A DNA stretch of 55,663 nt. Origin: Betaproteobacteria bacterium (GTDB taxonomy: Bacteria > Pseudomonadota > Gammaproteobacteria > Burkholderiales > Rhodocyclaceae). The notes under the pieces are model-generated. The model saw only the letters and a program-made list of their open reading frames with translations. It was not told the origin of the DNA and made no database searches. A program made the translations under genes and the position numbers. This document shows positions 10,187 to 18,815 of the stretch, piece after piece. The first letter of the stretch is position 1; the number at the start of each line of letters is the position of its first letter. The DNA lies in the NCBI GenBank assembly GCA_009781085.1, contig WQYV01000005.1, positions 1-55,663 of the forward strand, read 5' to 3'.

Positions 10187-11080
10187 ATGAATGCGGAAAA
10201 ACCCGCCGAACGCACCCGCTCCCCGGAGAAAACCACGGTTTCTCCGGGACGGAGGAAATTCCTCTCCGGAATGGCTGGGGCGGCGGGCGGCGGCTGCCTC
10301 ATGGCAATGGGCGTCGGTATCTATTCCCGCCAGGCCAGCGCGCTCCCCGCGCTGGCCCTGCGGCCTCCCGGCGCATTGCCGGAACCGGAATTCCTTGCGG
10401 CCTGCACGCGCTGCGGCCTATGTGTCCGGGACTGCCCTCCCGGCATCCTAAAGCTCGCCGCGCCGGGCAACCTCATACCGACCGGTACGCCGTACTTCAC
10501 GGCTCGCACTGGCCCATGCGTGATGTGCGAGAACATTCCCTGCATCAAAAATTGCCCCACGGGTGCACTCGACCCGAAACTGACCGACATCAACGACGCA
10601 CGCATGGGGCTGGCCGTCCTCATCGACCAGGAAACCTGTATTGCCTTCCTCGGGCTGCGCTGCGAAGCCTGCTATAACATCTGCCCAGTTGCCATCAAGA
10701 CCGACAATGACATCACGCACAGAGCCATCTCGCTGGAGAAACGCCACAACCCCCGATCCGACCGCCACGCCATGCTCCTGCCAACGGTGCATTCGGAATA
10801 CTGCACCGGATGCGGTCTATGTGAAAAAGCCTGCATCCTGAAAGAGTCGGCTATTAGGGTGTTGCCGCCCAAGTTGGCTCAGGGCAAGGGTGACGGGCAT
10901 TACCTCAAGGGATGGGAAGAACGGGAAAAACATGGCAGGTCACTGATCGGCGACCAACTGGAACTTCCTGTACGCGGGCTGGAAAACAAACCCCTCGGTG
11001 ATGTCCGCGTTTATGACGAACCGCCCTCCAATACCGACCCTGCCGACACCCACGGATCTGATCCGGAGGACAAGCAATGA
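10187..11080 (+). CDS. napG: MauM/NapG-type ferredoxin, quinol dehydrogenase subunit
   Basis: Periplasmic iron-sulfur protein that, with membrane NapH, passes quinol electrons toward NapB/NapA. The 297-residue product has a Tat-like signal (GRRKFLSGMAGAAGGG, about residues 21-36) and four cysteine-rich cluster motifs: CTRCGLCVRDCPPG, CVMCENIPCIKNCP, the CEACYNICPV region and CTGCGLCEKACI. The length fits NapG. The N-terminus is about 20 residues longer than many homologues before the RR pair, so the start could be later. The last codon and stop overlap the napH start (ATGA). Confidence 0.93.
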   Translation: MNAEKPAERTRSPEKTTVSPGRRKFLSGMAGAAGGGCLMAMGVGIYSRQASALPALALRPPGALPEPEFLAACTRCGLCVRDCPPGILKLAAPGNLIPTGTPYFTARTGPCVMCENIPCIKNCPTGALDPKLTDINDARMGLAVLIDQETCIAFLGLRCEACYNICPVAIKTDNDITHRAISLEKRHNPRSDRHAMLLPTVHSEYCTGCGLCEKACILKESAIRVLPPKLAQGKGDGHYLKGWEEREKHGRSLIGDQLELPVRGLENKPLGDVRVYDEPPSNTDPADTHGSDPEDKQ

Positions 11081-11949
11081 GCACCCGGGATCCGAACAAA
11101 CGTCTCGGACAGGATGCCATCGCGAACAAGGGGTGGCTTGTGGCCAATAAATGGCTGCTGCTGCGCCGCGTCAGCCAGTTGGGCATTTTGGCCCTATTTA
11201 TGGTTGGTTCATGGTTTGGCGTCTGGATCATCAAAGGCAACCTAACCTCCAGCCTCGTGCTGGGCGTTGTGCCCCTGACCGATCCCTACGCGTTCCTGCA
11301 GATGCTAGCAACGGGGTTTCTGCCCGCCAAAACCGCCATCATCGGTGCGCTCATTGTGGCTCTCTTTTATTTGCTCATCGGTGGGCGCGTGTTTTGTTCC
11401 TGGGTCTGTCCAGTCAACATGATTACCGATGCCGCCGCGTGGACGCGCCGACGCTTCAATATCAAATCCAACCACGCGCCCTCCGCCAACACCCGCTACT
11501 GGTTCATGGTCGGCACGTTCGTCGCTTCCGCACTCACCGGAACCTTGGCCATGGAATGGGTCAACCCGGTATCAATCGCCCATCGTGGACTGTTTTTCGG
11601 TATGGGCGCAGGGCTGTGGTTTCTCGCTGCACTGTTTATTTATGATTCGTTCGTCGCCACCCGTGGCTGGTGCGGCCACCTTTGCCCGATGGGTGCGTTC
11701 TACAGCCTACTCGGCAAAGCTGCCCTGTTGCGCGTCGCTGCTCCCCGGCGGGACGCCTGTGACGATTGCATGGACTGTTTCGGCATCTGCCCAGAACCCC
11801 AGGTGATCCGTCCAGCGCTCAAAAAAGCAGGGCAAGACAGCCCGGTCATTCTCGATTCCCGTTGTACAACCTGTGGGCGCTGCATAGATGTCTGCGGTAA
11901 ACAGGTTTTCAGATTAACCCATCGCTTCGACCAGAGGAGTTCATCATGA
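11077..11949 (+). CDS. napH: Quinol dehydrogenase membrane component NapH
   Basis: Polytopic inner-membrane protein of 290 residues with iron-sulfur clusters that oxidises quinol together with NapG. About four membrane helices are visible (near 34-52, 80-99, 141-160 and 170-190). Two CxxxCP motifs typical of NapH/NosR face the cytoplasm (CSWVCPVN and CGHLCPMGAF), followed by two C-terminal ferredoxin-like motifs (CDDCMDCFGICPEP and CTTCGRCIDVC). It overlaps napG upstream and napB downstream by 4 bases each. Having both NapGH and NapC implies two quinol entry routes to NapAB, as in several epsilon-, gamma- and betaproteobacteria. Confidence 0.94.
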   Translation: MSTRDPNKRLGQDAIANKGWLVANKWLLLRRVSQLGILALFMVGSWFGVWIIKGNLTSSLVLGVVPLTDPYAFLQMLATGFLPAKTAIIGALIVALFYLLIGGRVFCSWVCPVNMITDAAAWTRRRFNIKSNHAPSANTRYWFMVGTFVASALTGTLAMEWVNPVSIAHRGLFFGMGAGLWFLAALFIYDSFVATRGWCGHLCPMGAFYSLLGKAALLRVAAPRRDACDDCMDCFGICPEPQVIRPALKKAGQDSPVILDSRCTTCGRCIDVCGKQVFRLTHRFDQRSSS

Positions 11950-12401
11950 AAAAACGCTTCTTTGCCATTGTTCCCGCCACCGTGTTGGCAACAGGTTTAA
12001 TGTTGCTCACCGGCGTTTCCCAGGCCTCGGACGACGGCGGCCTTGCCACGTTGCGTGGTGCACCTGTTTCAGCATCGGAAAAGTCCCCCACCGGCGATGG
12101 GCTCAAGAAGGCAATCGAAACTGAACCGGTAGAGCGTAATTATCTAGATCAGCCGCCAGTAATTTCGCATGCGATAGATGACTATCGTATTACCAAGGAC
12201 GCCAACAAGTGCTTGGATTGCCACTCTGTGGAAAACTACAAGAAAGAAAAAGCCACCAGGGTTTCAAAAACCCACTTTGAAGCGTATGACGGAAAAACCT
12301 TAGCGAACGTCTCGTCCCGGCGTCAATTCTGTACGCAATGCCACATTCCCCAGACTGACGCTAAACCGCTGGTTCCCAATACTTTCCAACATGCGAAGTA
12401 A
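11946..12401 (+). CDS. napB: Di-haem cytochrome c, nitrate reductase electron-transfer subunit NapB
   Basis: Small periplasmic c-type cytochrome that donates electrons to NapA. The 151-residue precursor has a Sec signal (MKKRFFAIVPATVLATG, cut near SQA-SDD at about 27) and two haem motifs, CLDCH and CTQCH. The flanking pattern LRGAPVSASE and QPPVISHAIDDYRI matches NapB, including a candidate distal histidine ligand in ISHAI. The length is typical. ATG 11946 overlaps the napH stop. Confidence 0.95.
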   Translation: MKKRFFAIVPATVLATGLMLLTGVSQASDDGGLATLRGAPVSASEKSPTGDGLKKAIETEPVERNYLDQPPVISHAIDDYRITKDANKCLDCHSVENYKKEKATRVSKTHFEAYDGKTLANVSSRRQFCTQCHIPQTDAKPLVPNTFQHAK

Positions 12402-12447
12402 CATCTGCTGACCAAAACTAACTACTACATAACTGTGAGGAGCATCA

Positions 12448-13146
12448 ATGGGTACCGACCCCTCTGTCAAAGTTTCCGCTTCCGACCGACCAGGAAAACG
12501 CCGGGGGGAGCGGAAACGCATTATTTCGATTTCCGTCATGGTGACTTTCGTCCTCGGCATCGTGTTCGCGGGCGTTTTCAACGTGGCGCTGGATTGGACG
12601 AATCAAGAAGAGTTCTGCCTCTTCTGTCACGAGATGAAGGACAACGTATACCGGGAATATCAAACGACCATCCATTACACCAACCGTACTGGTGTGCGGG
12701 CAGTTTGTGCGGACTGCCATGTACCAAGGGAGTTTGTCCCCAAACTCATTCGTAAGGTCAAGGCCGCCAAAGAAGTTTGGCACAAGATATTGGGTACCAT
12801 CGACACGCCTGAGAAATTTGCGGAATACCGCCCGGTAATAGCGCAAAACGAGTGGAAGCGCATGAAAGACAACAACTCGCAGGAATGCCGTAATTGTCAC
12901 GACCCCAAATTCTTCGACTTCAGCCAGCAAGGTTACCGTTCCGTCAATCAGCACCAGGTCGGGCTGTTGGCGAAAGGCCAGGCTTGCATCGATTGCCACA
13001 AGGGTGTTGCGCATCGCCTACCGAGACTCGATCAGGGGGTCAACTTAGCAGACCCGACGGGTATCTCTCTGGAGATTTTCCGGCCGCCTGTTCCTGCGAA
13101 AGAAACTCCTCTTACGGGGGAAACCACCACCGAAAGCGCAAAATAA
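12448..13146 (+). CDS. napC: Tetrahaem cytochrome c quinol dehydrogenase NapC
   Basis: Membrane-anchored NapC/NirT-family cytochrome that moves electrons from quinol to NapB. The 232-residue product has a basic N-terminus, one uncleaved membrane helix (about 25-46), and four CxxCH haem motifs: CLFCHEM, CADCH, CRNCH and CIDCH. Separation of the motifs (two close pairs around a long linker) is the NapC pattern and differs from the NrfH-like protein at 18155. A GTGAGGAGC ribosome site precedes ATG 12448. It is the last nap gene, and moaA follows after 35 bases, probably on the same transcript. Confidence 0.95.
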   Translation: MGTDPSVKVSASDRPGKRRGERKRIISISVMVTFVLGIVFAGVFNVALDWTNQEEFCLFCHEMKDNVYREYQTTIHYTNRTGVRAVCADCHVPREFVPKLIRKVKAAKEVWHKILGTIDTPEKFAEYRPVIAQNEWKRMKDNNSQECRNCHDPKFFDFSQQGYRSVNQHQVGLLAKGQACIDCHKGVAHRLPRLDQGVNLADPTGISLEIFRPPVPAKETPLTGETTTESAK

Positions 13147-13181
13147 TCGGCCTTGTAAAAATCCATTCGCAGGGTGATGTG

Positions 13182-14237
13182 ATGCACAATCTGCACAGAG
13201 TGGTGTCTTGCCTCGACAATTTGCAGCGCCCTCTGTGCGATTTGCGGATTTCTGTGACGGATCGTTGCAACCTACGTTGCACGTATTGCATGCCGGGTGA
13301 GGCTTTCGGACGGGATTTCGTTTTTCTGCGTCACGCCGAGCTCCTAAGTTTCGAGGAAATCGTCTGTGTCGCCCAGCAATGTGTCGCGTTGGGCGCACGC
13401 AAGATCCGCCTCTCGGGTGGAGAACCGTTGCTGCGGCACGGCGTCGAACGGTTGGTCGAGATGCTGGCCGGGCTGCATGGCGACGATGGCAAACCCATCG
13501 AACTCGCCATGACAAGCAATGGCACGTTGTTGGCGAAAAAAGCTCGTTCCCTGAAAGATGCGGGTCTGATGCGGTTAAATATCAGCCTTGATGCATTGGA
13601 TGAAAACATTTTCCACCGCATGAGCGGCAGCAGCGTCCCACCTGGAACCGTGCTCGAAGGCATTGCCGCCGCGCAGTCAGTGGGGCTGACGCCAGTCAAA
13701 GTCAACGCAGTTGTTAAACGTGGTATCAACGAAGGTGAAATCCTGCCGCTAGTTCGTCATTTCCGCCATAGCGGCGTCATCATGCGTTTCATTGAATATA
13801 TGGATGTTGGTAACACCAACGGTTGGCGACTTGACGACGTGGTGACATCCAGTGAAACCCTGGCACGGATTAATCGCGAATACCCCCTGACGCCCATCGA
13901 ACCTCACGCCACAAATGAGGTGGCCCAGCGATGGGCATTCCAGGACGGTAGTGGTGAAATCGGCGTCATTTCTTCGGTCACGCGGGCGTTCTGCCACACA
14001 TGCAGCCGCCTGCGGCTTTCCACGGATGGCAAGCTCTACACCTGCCTCTTCGCCACCGAGGGCGTCGACCTGCGTGCCCTCCTGCGCACAAAATTCACCC
14101 ACTCCGATGACGATGCGGCATTACGGCAACGCATCGCCGCCACCTGGCATTGCCGCACTGATCGCTACTCCCAACTGCGCCACGAAATGACCGAAAAACC
14201 ACCCGGAAGAATAGAAATGTCGTATATCGGGGGTTAG
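13182..14237 (+). CDS. moaA: GTP 3',8-cyclase, first enzyme of molybdenum cofactor synthesis
   Basis: Radical-SAM enzyme that, with MoaC, converts GTP to cyclic pyranopterin monophosphate. The 351-residue product has the radical-SAM cysteines Cys29, Cys33 and Cys36 (CNLRCTYC), the LSGGEPLLR motif, a second C-terminal cluster site (CHTCSRLRL with a later cysteine in LYTCLF), and the required C-terminal Gly-Gly (MSYIGG). The frame is open upstream, but ATG 13182 with AGGGTGA in front begins the homologous part. The stop codon TAG coincides with the left tip of a repeat element. Confidence 0.96.
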   Translation: MHNLHRVVSCLDNLQRPLCDLRISVTDRCNLRCTYCMPGEAFGRDFVFLRHAELLSFEEIVCVAQQCVALGARKIRLSGGEPLLRHGVERLVEMLAGLHGDDGKPIELAMTSNGTLLAKKARSLKDAGLMRLNISLDALDENIFHRMSGSSVPPGTVLEGIAAAQSVGLTPVKVNAVVKRGINEGEILPLVRHFRHSGVIMRFIEYMDVGNTNGWRLDDVVTSSETLARINREYPLTPIEPHATNEVAQRWAFQDGSGEIGVISSVTRAFCHTCSRLRLSTDGKLYTCLFATEGVDLRALLRTKFTHSDDDAALRQRIAATWHCRTDRYSQLRHEMTEKPPGRIEMSYIGG

Positions 14238-14358
14238 GGCGGTTTCGATTCATGTTTGGACACTCTTTTCCTCTCTTCCCCTACCCCTCTCCCCTTGCGG
14301 GAGAGGGTGGCACGTAGCGCCGGGAGAGGGGAAAACCGTTCGATGAAAAACGCGCCCC
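14234..14358. repeat. Degenerate MITE-like repeat between moaA and moaC
   Basis: TTAGGGCGGTTTCGATTCA at 14234 resembles the left terminal repeat of the intact element at 24849 (TTAGAGCGGTTTCGGTTTA). Like that element it contains a C/T-rich stretch with a hairpin around CTCCCCTTGCGGGAGAGG and a second GGGAGAGGGG block. The right end near 14340-14358 is worn. The first TAG is the stop codon of moaA. The hairpin could also dampen read-through within the mo operon. Confidence 0.55.
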
Positions 14359-14380
14359 CTTCTTCAAGAAAGGAACTCCC

Positions 14381-14908
14381 TTGAACGAACCTGACAGCTT
14401 GAGCCACTTTTCCGCCACGGGCCGCGCCCGCATGGTCGATGTTTCCGCCAAACCGGACGGCAAACGCTCCGCAACTGCAAGCGGTATCCTGCGCATGCGC
14501 CCAGCAACCTTGGAACGTATCCATGCGGGCACGCTCGCCAAGGGCAACGTGCTTTCCGTCGCCGATGTCGCGGCAGTCATGGCTGCCAAGCACACCCCCG
14601 GCCTAATCCCGATGTGCCATCCCCTGCCGCTGTCTGCCGTCGAAGTCGAATTCAGCGAAATCCTTGCGGCAGACGCCGAAGGTTGCGTGGGCATCCAAGT
14701 CAGGGCCACAACCCGCTGCACCGGCCCAACCGGGGTCGAAATGGAGGCTCTCACTGCCGCTGCTGGCGCATTACTGACCATTTACGATATGTGTAAGGCT
14801 ATCGACCGGGGCATGCGCATCGAAAACATCCAACTGGAAGAAAAAAGTGGGGGCAAGAGCGGTACATGGCAGCGCAACGCCCCTACCAGGGAAACGTCAT
14901 ATGATTAA
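14381..14908 (+). CDS. moaC: Cyclic pyranopterin monophosphate synthase MoaC
   Basis: Acts after MoaA to form cyclic pyranopterin monophosphate. The 175-residue product begins with the family pattern LSHFSATGRARMVDVS and has GNVLSVADVAAVMAAKHTP, PMCHPLPLS and the catalytic EMEALTAAAGALLTIYDMCK region with its Asp-Met and Lys. No ATG suits the N-terminus; TTG at 14381 stands 6-7 bases after AAAGGAA and is the best start. The C-terminus overlaps moaD by 8 bases. The last ~20 residues are more polar than usual but not abnormal. Confidence 0.93.
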   Translation: MNEPDSLSHFSATGRARMVDVSAKPDGKRSATASGILRMRPATLERIHAGTLAKGNVLSVADVAAVMAAKHTPGLIPMCHPLPLSAVEVEFSEILAADAEGCVGIQVRATTRCTGPTGVEMEALTAAAGALLTIYDMCKAIDRGMRIENIQLEEKSGGKSGTWQRNAPTRETSYD

Positions 14909-15143
14909 CGTGCTCTTTTTCGGCCCAGTTGCTGAACGCACCGGGGCGCGCCAGATTGTGCTGAATTTCCGGGAAGGTTTACGCTGGCAAGACGTGCGCG
15001 ACACTCTGCGGGCACGCCACCCTGAAGCCTTCAAGATCGTTTCCATCGTGGCGGTCAATGGGCAACGCGTCGGCGAACAGGACACGGTTCCGCTTGCCGA
15101 CGGCGCTGAAATTGTTTTCATGTCAGCCTTCTCTGGGGGATGA
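14901..15143 (+). CDS. moaD: Molybdopterin synthase small subunit MoaD
   Basis: Ubiquitin-like sulfur carrier of molybdopterin synthase. The 80-residue product has the beta-grasp pattern INVLFFGPVAERTG at the start and ends in the required Gly-Gly (SAFSGG), which is adenylated by MoeB and thiocarboxylated. NGQRV and PLADGAEIVF are family positions. It overlaps moaC by 8 bases and moaE by 4, giving a tightly coupled moaCDE group. Confidence 0.94.
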   Translation: MINVLFFGPVAERTGARQIVLNFREGLRWQDVRDTLRARHPEAFKIVSIVAVNGQRVGEQDTVPLADGAEIVFMSAFSGG

Positions 15144-15577
15144 GGATTTTGATGAACGATGCAGTCCGTCTGCAACTGGAAGATTTTTCCCTTGACGTAG
15201 AGGTCGGCGCCATGCGCGCACGCTCGAAACGCATTGGTGGCATCGCTGCTTTCCTTGGCTGTGCGCGCGATTTTTCCGGGGAACACGAAGTCTGTGAAAT
15301 CGCGTTTGATGCCTATCACAACATGGCGCTTGCCGAGCTGTCGAGTCTACGCGATGAGGCCATCGCACAGTTCGGCCTTATCGATGCATGTATCGTCCAC
15401 CGCCTAGGCATTGTGCACGCAGGAGAAAATATCGTCCTCATCGTTACAGGTGCAGAGCACCGTTCCCCCGCTTTCGATGCCTGCCGTTGGCTGATCGACG
15501 AACTCAAGGCACGCGCCCCAATTTGGAAAAAAGAAATCACCCCCCAGGGTGAATCCTGGGTAACACCACATCCCTGA
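15140..15577 (+). CDS. moaE: Molybdopterin synthase catalytic subunit MoaE
   Basis: Large subunit of molybdopterin synthase; transfers sulfur from MoaD thiocarboxylate to the precursor. The product of up to 145 residues shows IGGIAAFLGCARDF, EIAFDAYHNMALAELS, VHRLGIVHAGENIVLI, the EHRSPAFDACRWLIDELKAR block and the catalytic lysine in PIWKKE. Two starts fit: ATG 15140, which overlaps the moaD stop, and ATG 15152 with GAGG in front. Confidence 0.95.
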   Translation: MRILMNDAVRLQLEDFSLDVEVGAMRARSKRIGGIAAFLGCARDFSGEHEVCEIAFDAYHNMALAELSSLRDEAIAQFGLIDACIVHRLGIVHAGENIVLIVTGAEHRSPAFDACRWLIDELKARAPIWKKEITPQGESWVTPHP

Positions 15578-15590
15578 ACCCCAAAAAAAT

Positions 15591-16094
15591 ATGATCCCTC
15601 CCGTTTTCATCTTCGTCGGCCATTCCAATTCCGGCAAAACCACCTTCATCGAACAGCTCATCCCGGAGTTGACCCGCCGAGGGTTGCGCGTAGCTACCAT
15701 CAAGCACGCTCATCACAAAATTCAGCTCGATACCGAAGGCAAGGATAGTTGGCGCTACAAGAACGCGGGGGCTGCCCTCAGCGTGCTCGTCACCACGAAC
15801 GCGCTGCAACTAGTGGCAGATACCAACGCGCAACGCGAACCCGCGCAACTGGCCAAACGCTTCCTGGGTGAAGCCGACATCGTGCTGGCTGAGGGGTTTT
15901 CGCACGCGCCTGGCCCAAAAATCGAAATCCTGCGCCATGCGCTTGGCAAACCGCCGCGCTGCGAAATCGGCGACGGCCTGATTGCTATTGCCACCGATTG
16001 CCCCGAGGTTTACCCGGAACTGCCGCACTTCACGCTCGACGACCACGAACCACTGGCCAATTTCCTTCTTCAGTACACTGCTGTCCGGACATGA
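15591..16094 (+). CDS. mobB: Molybdopterin-guanine dinucleotide biosynthesis GTPase MobB
   Basis: GTP-binding accessory of MobA in bis-MGD assembly, which NapA needs. The 167-residue product has a P-loop (GHSNSGKTTF, about 10-19), a family motif IKHAHHKIQLDTEGKDS, and DIVLAEGFSHAPGPKIEI near the G3/G4 region. The length fits. It starts 13 bases after moaE and overlaps mobA by 4 bases. Confidence 0.93.
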   Translation: MIPPVFIFVGHSNSGKTTFIEQLIPELTRRGLRVATIKHAHHKIQLDTEGKDSWRYKNAGAALSVLVTTNALQLVADTNAQREPAQLAKRFLGEADIVLAEGFSHAPGPKIEILRHALGKPPRCEIGDGLIAIATDCPEVYPELPHFTLDDHEPLANFLLQYTAVRT

Positions 16095-16681
16095 TTGCGA
16101 ACTGTACGGCGCTGGTTTTCGCGGGAGGCAGTTCCCGCCGGATGGGGTGCGAAAAGCTTTCCCTGCAATTCGGCGGGCAAAGCCTGCTCCAACGCGCACT
16201 TGTCCTGGCGCGAACGCTTTTCCCATCGGTGCTGGTCAGCGTCCAGCATCCCCGCGGTGATATCGACGTGCCACAAGTGTGCGACGAAATCCCCGAAGCC
16301 GGACCGCTTGCCGGGCTTTGTGCAGGGCTGCAATGCGCCACAACTTCCTGGGTCTTCGCCGTGGCGGCGGATATGCCTTACCTACTGCCGGAAGTCATCG
16401 AACGGTTAGCTGCCAAACGCCCTGGGTACCAAGCCGTCATGCCCGTCATCAGCGGGCAGCCCTACCCACTCACGGCATTCTATGCCGTCTCAGCACTGCC
16501 CACGCTACGCGGCGTACTAGCCCGCCCTGGGAAACCCGGCTTGCTCGCGGCGCTCCCGGAACTGGACACTTGCCGCATCGACGAACACCACCTAACCGAT
16601 ATTGACAGGGAACTTCTTAGTTTTGTCGACCTCGATACTCCTGAAGACGTAGCAAGGGCACTACAACATTTTGAAAATTGA
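16091..16681 (+). CDS. mobA: Molybdenum cofactor guanylyltransferase MobA
   Basis: Transfers GMP from GTP to Mo-molybdopterin, making the MGD cofactor. The 196-residue product has the nucleotide-binding loop LVFAGGSSRRMGCEK, slightly altered from the usual LAGGxSxRMGxDK, then DEIPEAGPLAGLCAGL and VAADMPYL. A C-terminal FVDLDTPEDV is typical. ATG 16091 overlaps the mobB stop (ATGA). Homology begins at this ATG, so the longer upstream reading is not used. Confidence 0.94.
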   Translation: MIANCTALVFAGGSSRRMGCEKLSLQFGGQSLLQRALVLARTLFPSVLVSVQHPRGDIDVPQVCDEIPEAGPLAGLCAGLQCATTSWVFAVAADMPYLLPEVIERLAAKRPGYQAVMPVISGQPYPLTAFYAVSALPTLRGVLARPGKPGLLAALPELDTCRIDEHHLTDIDRELLSFVDLDTPEDVARALQHFEN

Positions 16682-16688
16682 AACCTCC

Positions 16689-17963
16689 ATGAACCCACCC
16701 ATCGAAACCCCTATGGCCATCGGTTTGTCCGTCTCGGAAGCGCAAACCTGCATCCTCGACAGGATTGTCCCCCTGGAAACGGAAGAAATCGGACTTGCGC
16801 AGGCGCTTGGCCGAGCGCTTGCTGAAGAAGTCTACGCCAACCGCGACTTACCACCCTACAACGTTTCCGCGATGGATGGCTTTGCCGTGCGTGCCGCCGA
16901 CCTTTTCGAAGTCCCCCGGACACTGCAAATTATCGAAGACATCAAAGCGGGCGATACCCCCCGCCTTACCCTCCAACCCGGCCAGTGCGCCAAAATCATG
17001 ACGGGCGCACCGTTGCCCCCCGGCGCAGATACCGTCGTCCGCGTAGAGGACACCCGCCCACTGGAAAACGACAAAGCCGAATTTCCCATCTCCGTCAAAC
17101 TGGGAACGGACATCCGCCTGCGCGGCGAAAACATGCGTCAAAGCGATGTCGTACTACAAGCGGGCGAAGAGATCACCCCCGCCGCAATCAGTGTGTTGGC
17201 CACAGTCAAGCGAGCCAAAGTAAAAGTGGCCCGCAAACCGCGCGTCGCCATCCTGTCGAACGGCGATGAACTCGAAGCCCTCGACGAGCCGCTCGACCTC
17301 CGCAAAATTCCCGATTCCAACAGCCATGCACTCATGGCGCAAGTACAGAACTTGGGCATCGAACCCGCCCTTCTCGGAATCGCCCGCGACAAACCGGACG
17401 AACTGACCAGTTTCCTCAAGCGTGGGCTCGAATACGACATACTGCTTATCTCTGGCGGAACCTCCGTCGGTGACCACGATTACGTGCGCCCCACACTCGC
17501 AGCCCTTAATGTCGTCATGCATTTCTGGCGCGTCGAAATGCGTCCCGGCCACCCCATAGCGTTCGGTACTTTGGGCAACGCCTTCGTGTTCTGCCTACCC
17601 GGCAATCCCGTTTCCAGTATGGTTTGCTTCGAACAATTCGTCTCGCCCGCGCTACGCCGCCTCATGGGGCATCGCCGTCTGTTCCGCCGCACGATCCCTG
17701 TTCGTCTGGCGCAAGCGGCCAAATCCAGGCAAGGCCGCATCGAATTTGTCCGCGCAACCCTTTCACGCGATACATCGGGGGACTACATAGCAACGCCTGA
17801 CGCATCGCAGAGCAGTGGCGACATTCTTTCCATGACGCGCGCCGATGCCCTGCTCGCAGTTCCAAGCGAACATAATGGCCTTGCCATGGGCGAAACAGCG
17901 CAGGCACAGCTTCTGGAAACCGCCATGTGGCAACATAGCCCTAATATAGAAAAAATATTGTAA
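16689..17963 (+). CDS. moeA: Molybdopterin molybdenumtransferase MoeA
   Basis: Inserts molybdate into adenylated molybdopterin. The 424-residue product has the N-terminal SAMDGFAV motif, KIMTGAPLPPGADTVVRVED, RLRGENM, the LSNGDEL motif, DILLISGGTSVGDHDYV and the LPGNPVSSMVCFEQFV block. The length is usual for MoeA. ATG 16689 lies just after the mobA stop; a TTG at 16671 would extend into mobA and has no advantage. It closes the moa-mob-moe run before the nrf promoter. Confidence 0.96.
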   Translation: MNPPIETPMAIGLSVSEAQTCILDRIVPLETEEIGLAQALGRALAEEVYANRDLPPYNVSAMDGFAVRAADLFEVPRTLQIIEDIKAGDTPRLTLQPGQCAKIMTGAPLPPGADTVVRVEDTRPLENDKAEFPISVKLGTDIRLRGENMRQSDVVLQAGEEITPAAISVLATVKRAKVKVARKPRVAILSNGDELEALDEPLDLRKIPDSNSHALMAQVQNLGIEPALLGIARDKPDELTSFLKRGLEYDILLISGGTSVGDHDYVRPTLAALNVVMHFWRVEMRPGHPIAFGTLGNAFVFCLPGNPVSSMVCFEQFVSPALRRLMGHRRLFRRTIPVRLAQAAKSRQGRIEFVRATLSRDTSGDYIATPDASQSSGDILSMTRADALLAVPSEHNGLAMGETAQAQLLETAMWQHSPNIEKIL

Positions 17964-18154
17964 AAATTTAGCGTGACGGCTTGCACATTCACAAACAAGG
18001 GAATAGGCTCATTCACAATACTTGACACGCTTCGGCAGCGCCTGTAAGACAGCAGAACATCTGCTTTGTTCCCGATGTTCGGCGTTTTTTCGGTGTTTTT
18101 ATTGCAGTTTTTGCCAGGATACCAATAGCGCGCCAGTCATAAAGGGAGATACAC
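17964..18154 (+). promoter_or_regulatory. Upstream region of nrfHA
   Basis: About 190 bases between moeA and nrfH. A perfect -35 hexamer TTGACA is at 18022-18027 with a weak TAAGAC at 17-base spacing (18045-18050). A palindrome AGCAGA-ACA-TCTGCT follows at 18051-18065 and could be an operator or a weak hairpin; it is followed by TTTGTT. No FNR box with two good halves was found. AAAGGGAGA precedes the nrfH ATG. Confidence 0.4.
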
Positions 18155-18760
18155 ATGTCCGAACAATCGTCCGGTGGTTTCTTCAAAGGTATTATCAATG
18201 CCTTACCAAACGGGCTCATCGTCCCACTGTTTGTGTTTGGCGGAGTTGCGTTGGGGTTTTTCTTTTTAAACATAGGCGCGTCACGGCTATGGACGTACCT
18301 TGGGAATGACGCCGCTACTTGTAACAACTGCCACATCATGTCTGCTGCCTACAAGTCATGGGAAAGGGACGCACACTCAAAGTGGACTACGTGCAAGGAT
18401 TGCCATACCCCACAAAACAGCAAATTGGCCGAGTTGCTGTTTGATGCGCAGGACGGGATCCACCATGCCTCTGTGCTCCTCAGGAATAAACAGCCGGATG
18501 CCCCGCGCCCCCTTATGCCTGCCACAAAAGTCATCCAACAAAACTGTGTCCGCTGCCATACCCAGCTCACCACGGAATTCGTGAAAGCGGGCAAAGCGAC
18601 ATCCGAGGATATCGAACATGGCAATCAGCGGGTTTGTTGGGATTGCCACAGGCATGTGCCGCATACCAAAATCAGTGGGTTAAATTCAGCCCCGAACGCC
18701 ATCGTACCCCATCCGCCTGCCACAATTGCGCCAAATTGGCTCAAAAACTTATTGCAGTAA
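18155..18760 (+). CDS. nrfH: Cytochrome c nitrite reductase small subunit NrfH (NapC/NirT family)
   Basis: Membrane quinol dehydrogenase that docks NrfA to the periplasmic face and feeds it electrons. The 201-residue product has one N-terminal membrane helix (about 21-41) and four haem motifs: CNNCH followed by IM (the methionine after the first haem motif is a NrfH trait), CKDCH, CVRCH and CWDCH. Its short length and immediate position before nrfA separate it from napC. The start has AAAGGGAGA at good spacing. Confidence 0.95.
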   Translation: MSEQSSGGFFKGIINALPNGLIVPLFVFGGVALGFFFLNIGASRLWTYLGNDAATCNNCHIMSAAYKSWERDAHSKWTTCKDCHTPQNSKLAELLFDAQDGIHHASVLLRNKQPDAPRPLMPATKVIQQNCVRCHTQLTTEFVKAGKATSEDIEHGNQRVCWDCHRHVPHTKISGLNSAPNAIVPHPPATIAPNWLKNLLQ

Positions 18761-18815
18761 AAACTAACTAACGCGTTAAAACGGTAGAACCCTTCGACTC
18801 AATGGGAGCATTGTC

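Noticed and set aside
17964-18154. FNR site search upstream of nrfH
   Set aside because: No TTGAT-N4-ATCAA-like sequence with both halves acceptable was found.
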